From Flavisolibacter longurius (GTDB taxonomy: Bacteria > Bacteroidota > Bacteroidia > Chitinophagales > Chitinophagaceae), in assembly GCA_014163555.1 (NCBI GenBank), contig JACJGO010000006.1, positions 62,001 through 126,000 of the forward strand: a stretch of DNA of 64,000 nt. The letters run 5' to 3'. Positions 60,601-64,000 of this stretch are shown piece after piece. The translations under genes were made by a program, and so were the position numbers. The stretch's first letter is position 1, and the number at the start of each line of letters is the position of its first letter. The notes beneath the pieces were generated by a model that worked only from the letters and a program-made list of their open reading frames with translations, had not been told where the DNA came from and searched no databases.

Positions 60601-62786
60601 GCATAACCGTAACCACCATATAGCCAAAGGGTGCCGCTCCCATCTTTCCAGCTTGCGGCCCCCTCTCTTGCGCCGGGCTTGTTTTCTGTAGAAGGAACGC
60701 CCTTGGTGCCGTAGGAGCCAGGCTGATTGATCACATTGTCACCACTCATCCAGGTCCAGCTTCCTGAGACCGAAGGATAAGGCGGTTGCGGCGCGATGGT
60801 AAGAGCTGTACCGTTATCTGATCCTATCACCGGTTCGTTTCCGGCAACTGTTATTACCCGGACCCTGTAAGCAGTGCCTGCAGGGGTTGCGGCAGGAATG
60901 GTAGCCTTGATTGTGCCGCTGCCGGCAGCAGAAACGGACCCAATGAAAACAGGGTTAGCAAAACTGCCGGAAGCATCGCTTAACTGGGCATGAAAGATAG
61001 TGGTGGGATTAAACGTACCTGTCGCAGTATAAGCTACAGAAACTTCTTTGCCCTGGTAACGGACGTTGGAAATAAGTGGGTTTGTTGTTATGGAATGTTG
61101 TGTGCTTACAGAAGTTGCCGGCAGGTCCATGATAGTAATGTCTGCACCATTATCAGAGCCATGTATTTCCGGCAGGTTGGATACTACTCTGATACGATAG
61201 CCACTTGCGGCCGGTGTTGTGTAAGGAATGGTAACATTGATGGCACCACTGGTACTGGCCTTTACGCTGCCGATGACCACCGGATTTAAAAAGCTGCCGG
61301 TAGTATCACTCAGTTGGGCAATAAATAAATTGTCCGGCCCAAACGATCCTTGTGCTGTGTAAGTGATGCTTACCATAGCACCTTTGTAATAACTGGTTGC
61401 AGGTAAAGAAGTTGTGATGAAAGGCGTTGTGGCAGACGTGATCGTGTATTTCCACAAGTCATTCAGATAGCCGTAAGAACTGCTTGCAAACCCCTCCCCT
61501 CCAAACAACCACAGGTTGCCCGAAGCATCAGTCCAACTGACTGAACTGCCTCTTGCACCTGGTTTATTGCCGGGCGAAGCAACGCCTTTGGTTCCATAAA
61601 TTCCAAAACCATTTTGACCGCGGCTCATCCAGGTCCACTCGCCGGTATCAGGGTTGTATCTCCATAGTATATCCCCTCTGAGAAGCCAGAAATTACCGGA
61701 CAAATCTGTCCAGCTTTCTGCACTGCTTACCTCACCCGGCGTGTTGTTAACGGAGGGAACGCCTTTCTGCCCATATACAGGAGTTGTATTCGTGAGTGTA
61801 TCACCACTCACCCATGTCCATTGATTTGTAGCTGGATTATACTTCCAGAGTTCATCCCTGGTATAAATCCAAAAAAAGCCGTTCTTACTTATCCAGCTTG
61901 CCGCGCCACTCCCGCCCGGATAGTTGCTTGTGGAAGGGACGCCTTTTTGTCCATACGTAATGCTACTGGGAACAGTGCGACCATTGGAAAACTTCACATC
62001 ACCATTCACCCACGTCCATTCGGCTGTTAAGGGGTCATATCGCCATAGAACGTTCTCCAACAACCAAAGCTTGCCATTGGCATCTGTCCAGGTCAGGTCA
62101 GGATCGAAGATGGTAGAGCCGTAGGTGTTAGAGCTATGACCCTGTGGCGCCGGGAAGTTTTCGGTTGAAGGCACCCCTTTAGTTCCGTATCGAGGATCTA
62201 TGTAGGTCTGAAACCCGCCTGCCATACCTCCACCATACACCAAACCGCCGCCCATCCAGGTCCATTTTAGTGTGGCCGGGTTGAATCTCCAAAAGTCGTT
62301 ATATAGCGCATAATAGCGTTCCCTGCCATATCCTCCCATCAGCCACAAGTAACCATCTTTATCTGTCCAACTAAGGGCTCCTCTTCTTGGACCAGGACTT
62401 GACCCACCCGTAGCACTTTGCGAAAACACAAAGTGTCCCTGTCCACCGCTCACCCAGGTCCACTCATTGGTTTTTGGATTATACTTCCACATATCGCCGT
62501 AATACCCATCTGCATAAAACCCCGAGGCAGCTACATAGCCACCAAACATCCACAGGTTCCCTTCTTTGTCTGTCCACTCGGCCGCATCAATTCTTGCAGG
62601 TGGTTTGTTGTTCACAGAAGGCACCCCTCGGGTACCATACACATCCAACGGCCCTAATGGTATTTGTTCATTGAAGCAGCATTGGGCCACAGAGTCGCCA
62701 CTCATCCAGGTCCACTGGTTATCCTGCGGCAAAGCAGTGGCAAATGCACTAGATGCGAGCAGCAGCAAAAAGTAGATCTTTTTCAT
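57660..62786 (-). CDS. Giant secreted kelch / Ig-like / PA14 protein with T9SS sorting domain
   Basis: A 1708-residue protein from the ATG at 62786 (MKKIYFLLLLASSAFATALPQ). Kelch-like units marked by WTWMSGD, GVPSVNNKPPAR, WTDKEGNLWLYGG and LWKYN form two blocks (about 20-470 and 670-1140). They are separated and followed by three related Ig-like modules (STQHSITTNPLISNVRYQGK type, with SYRIRVV-like strands). Two PA14-like domains follow (about 1250-1380 and 1395-1520; YKYYEGSWT, SDDGSRLYIG), then a short Ig-like domain (YRWSTGETTRSI) and a type A T9SS sorting domain (LPNPSPSYFTLQL). It is a likely surface adhesin or glycan-binding protein. The last residues (LKLVKTAGF) are identical to those of the 52571-56554 product. 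Confidence 0.88.
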   Translation of the reverse strand: MKKIYFLLLLASSAFATALPQDNQWTWMSGDSVAQCCFNEQIPLGPLDVYGTRGVPSVNNKPPARIDAAEWTDKEGNLWMFGGYVAASGFYADGYYGDMWKYNPKTNEWTWVSGGQGHFVFSQSATGGSSPGPRRGALSWTDKDGYLWLMGGYGRERYYALYNDFWRFNPATLKWTWMGGGLVYGGGMAGGFQTYIDPRYGTKGVPSTENFPAPQGHSSNTYGSTIFDPDLTWTDANGKLWLLENVLWRYDPLTAEWTWVNGDVKFSNGRTVPSSITYGQKGVPSTSNYPGGSGAASWISKNGFFWIYTRDELWKYNPATNQWTWVSGDTLTNTTPVYGQKGVPSVNNTPGEVSSAESWTDLSGNFWLLRGDILWRYNPDTGEWTWMSRGQNGFGIYGTKGVASPGNKPGARGSSVSWTDASGNLWLFGGEGFASSSYGYLNDLWKYTITSATTPFITTSLPATSYYKGAMVSITYTAQGSFGPDNLFIAQLSDTTGSFLNPVVIGSVKASTSGAINVTIPYTTPAASGYRIRVVSNLPEIHGSDNGADITIMDLPATSVSTQHSITTNPLISNVRYQGKEVSVAYTATGTFNPTTIFHAQLSDASGSFANPVFIGSVSAAGSGTIKATIPAATPAGTAYRVRVITVAGNEPVIGSDNGTALTIAPQPPYPSVSGSWTWMSGDNVINQPGSYGTKGVPSTENKPGAREGAASWKDGSGTLWLYGGYGYAANTTVGFLNDLWKYNTATREWTWVSGDNLTNQSAVFGTKGVSTPETKPRARTGAAGWADKEGNLWLYGGNTYYPQSYFEGVGGEINDLWKYDITMNQWTWVSGDSITADQAMRANNWDFHYGVYATKGVPSVNNRPPAKTHAITWTDNDGNFWLYSGYAYYGFLSGHMTDIWKFNPLTTEWTFVTSTTAFTNADGIARYGVKGVASPDNKPLGRQDAVGWVDKDNNLWLYGGYTIYNNVENVFGLNFRSTLADLWLFNTTTGLWTWMGGEKFQPPPFFKSAAPPVRGSKGVPSVDNHPGLVRSAVSWTDAAGKFWLLNGDDLWRYDPLNSTWTWVSGDDNDPGAYGTKGVAAQGNEPGARSEAVSWMDAAGKLWLFGGSGFATTSTTGYLNDLWNFGVETEPTTLTTSPLSSGLCAGSKLSVRYTANHSFNPGNVFTVQLSNASGSFDNPISIGSVSATTPGIIEVTIPSNVAPGTGYRIRVVASSPAITGTDNGSDLSFGVLPTIASSGGSYTSPGLSYKYYEGSWTSLPDFGGLTPVATGTSANVSLAPRKRNDNFAFLWQGQITIPAAGTYYFETASDDGSRLYIGDYSHFATPVVNNDGQHAEQLAGGSFTFPSAGTYPIAITYFEVGGAETMKVYWTAPGAGIPSRTLIPDAALSHLNYSPLAAGLTYKYYEGSWTRLPDFGGLTPVATGTVGGVDISPKQRSDHFAFLWEGRIFIPKAGTYQFETRSDDGSRLYIGNYGHYITPVVDNDGLHAMQSATGSYTFPTAGMYPIAVSFFEATGGEGIELYWSSAEAGIPTRTRIPNSAFREVLGGEGCSTEGVTLTASEGDSYRWSTGETTRSIIVMQNGSYTVTVTKGGCSATSEPMVVSCTDNSITQKGGAAPADATAPGGLSVKALPNPSPSYFTLQLSSSTGNKERMTIRLMDVEGRVVETRTTAAGTNVQVGQHLRPGTYIAQVVQGSEKVTLKLVKTAGF

Positions 62787-63485
62787 GTATGGATTGTTTA
62801 TGATTAAGGGGAGAACTATATATAATACCAGTTGCAATTACCTATAAAACATCGGTTTCAGGCAATTTGCAAATTGCTTTCAGGAAATTGACCGGGCCGC
62901 AGGCTTATACATTGGCCTTTCGTTTTAGATATGAAAACTTTACGAAGCAGCAGCGAAATTGGAGGCTTATGATTTATCCAGGGAAGTTGGTAAAAACACA
63001 TGGTTATATATTTGAGAATTACAAGAAATGAGTCTGTATCAAAAATGAATGTTCCGGTGCTATGCAGATGGTATTCGCCTTAACTAGAGAATAGAGTGGT
63101 TAATTTCACTGGAGATGGAAGCAAGAATGTTGGAATCGAATATCCTTAATTTTTCGAATAAGAAAAAATATTTATAGCAGATAGCAGGTTACAGCACCTT
63201 CTCCAGAAGAATTATTTCCAACATATTAGCCGTTGAAAATAGTATGGCTACCATACTATAATTTAAGATGAAGTTACTTTCTTCTACTGAGAATACTTTA
63301 AAACGCAGCTAATAAAATCTATGTCCTTTTACAATATGACTGTACAGAGTAAAAGAATGAAGCGTAGAATTTTTTTTAGTATGGTTCATGGTCAAATCTT
63401 CTATAGAAGAGAAGTCCTTGTTGCCGTTTAGGAAAATTTACACCATCCGGAAAATGAGTAGAGAGAATTGCCTGATTTCTCGTTA
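62787..63485. other. AT-rich intergenic region, no gene seen
   Basis: A 0.7 kb stretch with no coding features on either strand; the frames present are short and unstructured. It must hold the promoter of the 1708-residue protein gene on the minus strand. One perfect palindrome (62862-62877) stands out and is listed separately. Confidence 0.6.
62862..62877. promoter_or_regulatory. 16-bp perfect palindrome upstream of the second kelch gene
   Basis: GCAATTTGCAAATTGC is fully palindromic and lies 76 bp before the ATG at 62786 on the minus strand. A partial repeat TTGCAATTA is at 62833-62841. It is a candidate operator; no matching site was noticed upstream of the other kelch gene. Confidence 0.45.
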
Positions 63486-64000
63486 CTACATATCTGCCGC
63501 AAGCAATTGTTTGTTAAACCCTGCAGCGACCAGCTTTTCATAAGCCTCCCATACATTTTGCGGAATTTCCTGGTAGGTCTGAAAGCCTTTTGCGGGGTAA
63601 AGTTTAATGCGTTGCAGATCTCCCACCATAATATTGATTACATGTTCCATTGGAATTTCATCGGTGGGATAGTCTTCAAAAGAAATCTGCGGTGAGGTCA
63701 CAACAAAGTTTTTTCCCGGCCAGGCTTTTTCAAACGTGGCTAAGCTGCGCCGCTCCATGTAAGGCTTTTGCACAACAATAAACGATTGCAGATCGAGGCC
63801 TTTTTCCTCCAGCAACTGGCGCACAAACCGAATATTTTCCCCGGTATTGGTGGAGCGGTTTTCTACAAGTATCGCTTCCCGGGGAACACCCTTTTGCACG
63901 GCGATGTTGGCAAAAAGCTCCGCTTCTGTTTGCGTCCACATGTTTTCGGTAAGGCGGCCAAGCCCTCCGGAAAATATCAGCAGCGGGGCCCAGCCTTCAT
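63486..64000 (-). CDS. YdcF/DUF218-family protein (5' end outside window)
   Basis: The minus-strand frame is open to the window edge, so the N-terminus is missing. The visible 170 residues begin with APLLIFSGGLGRLTENMW, the SGG loop of the YdcF/SanA (DUF218) family, and continue with EAILVENRSTNTGENIRFVRQLL, whose E-x-x-S-T-N-T-x-E-N motif is diagnostic. These proteins have a Rossmann-like fold and are linked to envelope polysaccharide metabolism or SAM binding. A membrane anchor, if any, would be in the missing part. Confidence 0.88.
   Translation of the reverse strand, partial: EGWAPLLIFSGGLGRLTENMWTQTEAELFANIAVQKGVPREAILVENRSTNTGENIRFVRQLLEEKGLDLQSFIVVQKPYMERRSLATFEKAWPGKNFVVTSPQISFEDYPTDEIPMEHVINIMVGDLQRIKLYPAKGFQTYQEIPQNVWEAYEKLVAAGFNKQLLAADM

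Overview
This 64 kb window is chromosomal DNA of a Bacteroidota bacterium, most likely Chitinophagaceae or a close relative. The evidence is a SusC/SusD pair with an associated SusE/F-type lipoprotein, several proteins ending in type IX secretion (T9SS) sorting domains, TonB-dependent receptors with carboxypeptidase-regulatory-like N-terminal domains, weak dependence on Shine-Dalgarno sites, and TAnnTTTG -7 promoter elements typical of the phylum. The family assignment is inference. No insertion sequence transposase, integrase, rRNA or CRISPR array is visible.

Layout. (1) 1-12167: an alpha-glucan utilisation locus, with a truncated-at-edge GH13 amylase, a Nudix-fold transcriptional regulator with a degenerate Nudix box, SusC, SusD, SusE/F and a clan GH-A-like glycosidase. 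(2) 12263-17059: an acyl-CoA ligase, four small hydrophilic low-complexity proteins on the minus strand, an alkaline-phosphatase-superfamily protein and a single PAS domain. (3) 17150-23040 (minus): an operon of hybrid histidine kinase, CheY-like regulator, HEAT-repeat membrane protein and family 2 glycosyltransferase, which looks like a signalling-controlled surface polysaccharide synthase. (4) 23171-29519: DgkA, DUF4385, DUF983, DUF2007 and DUF1328 proteins and a fused B12-dependent mutase (IcmF type) whose linkers are partly encoded by palindromic repeats. (5) 30104-38156: a TonB receptor, small membrane proteins, a winged-helix regulator, an ABC-2 exporter, a LolA-like protein and a DUF1569 protein. 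(6) 38237-44568: phenylacetate degradation genes (paaZ, enoyl-CoA hydratase, paaD, paaG, paaI, VTT-domain membrane protein, paaY), interrupted by a GxxExxY gene flanked by 17-bp inverted repeats. The epoxidase core paaABCE is not in the window. (7) 44638-47739: a T9SS cargo protein, a 0.8 kb mosaic of short palindromes and an orphan OppC/DppC-type permease. (8) 47799-51927 (minus): an Lrp/AsnC regulator coupled to a flippase, a Wzz-like protein and an O-antigen ligase-like polymerase. (9) 52002-52358: a small-RNA locus with its own promoter and terminator. Its RNA can be folded as a tRNA with acceptor, D, anticodon and T arms, but with about 99 nt where the variable loop should be. (10) 52571-62786 (minus): two giant kelch/PA14/T9SS surface proteins with the wreck of a third copy between them. 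(11) 63486-64000: a YdcF-family protein cut by the window edge.

How it works together. Much of the window concerns the cell surface: glycan capture and hydrolysis, polysaccharide synthesis and export, and large secreted proteins attached through T9SS. Carbon metabolism is represented by acyl-CoA activation, branched acyl-CoA mutase and phenylacetate breakdown. The most unusual element is the tRNA-like RNA at 52126-52296. The next most interesting are the repeat families that sit between genes and also inside the icmF reading frame.
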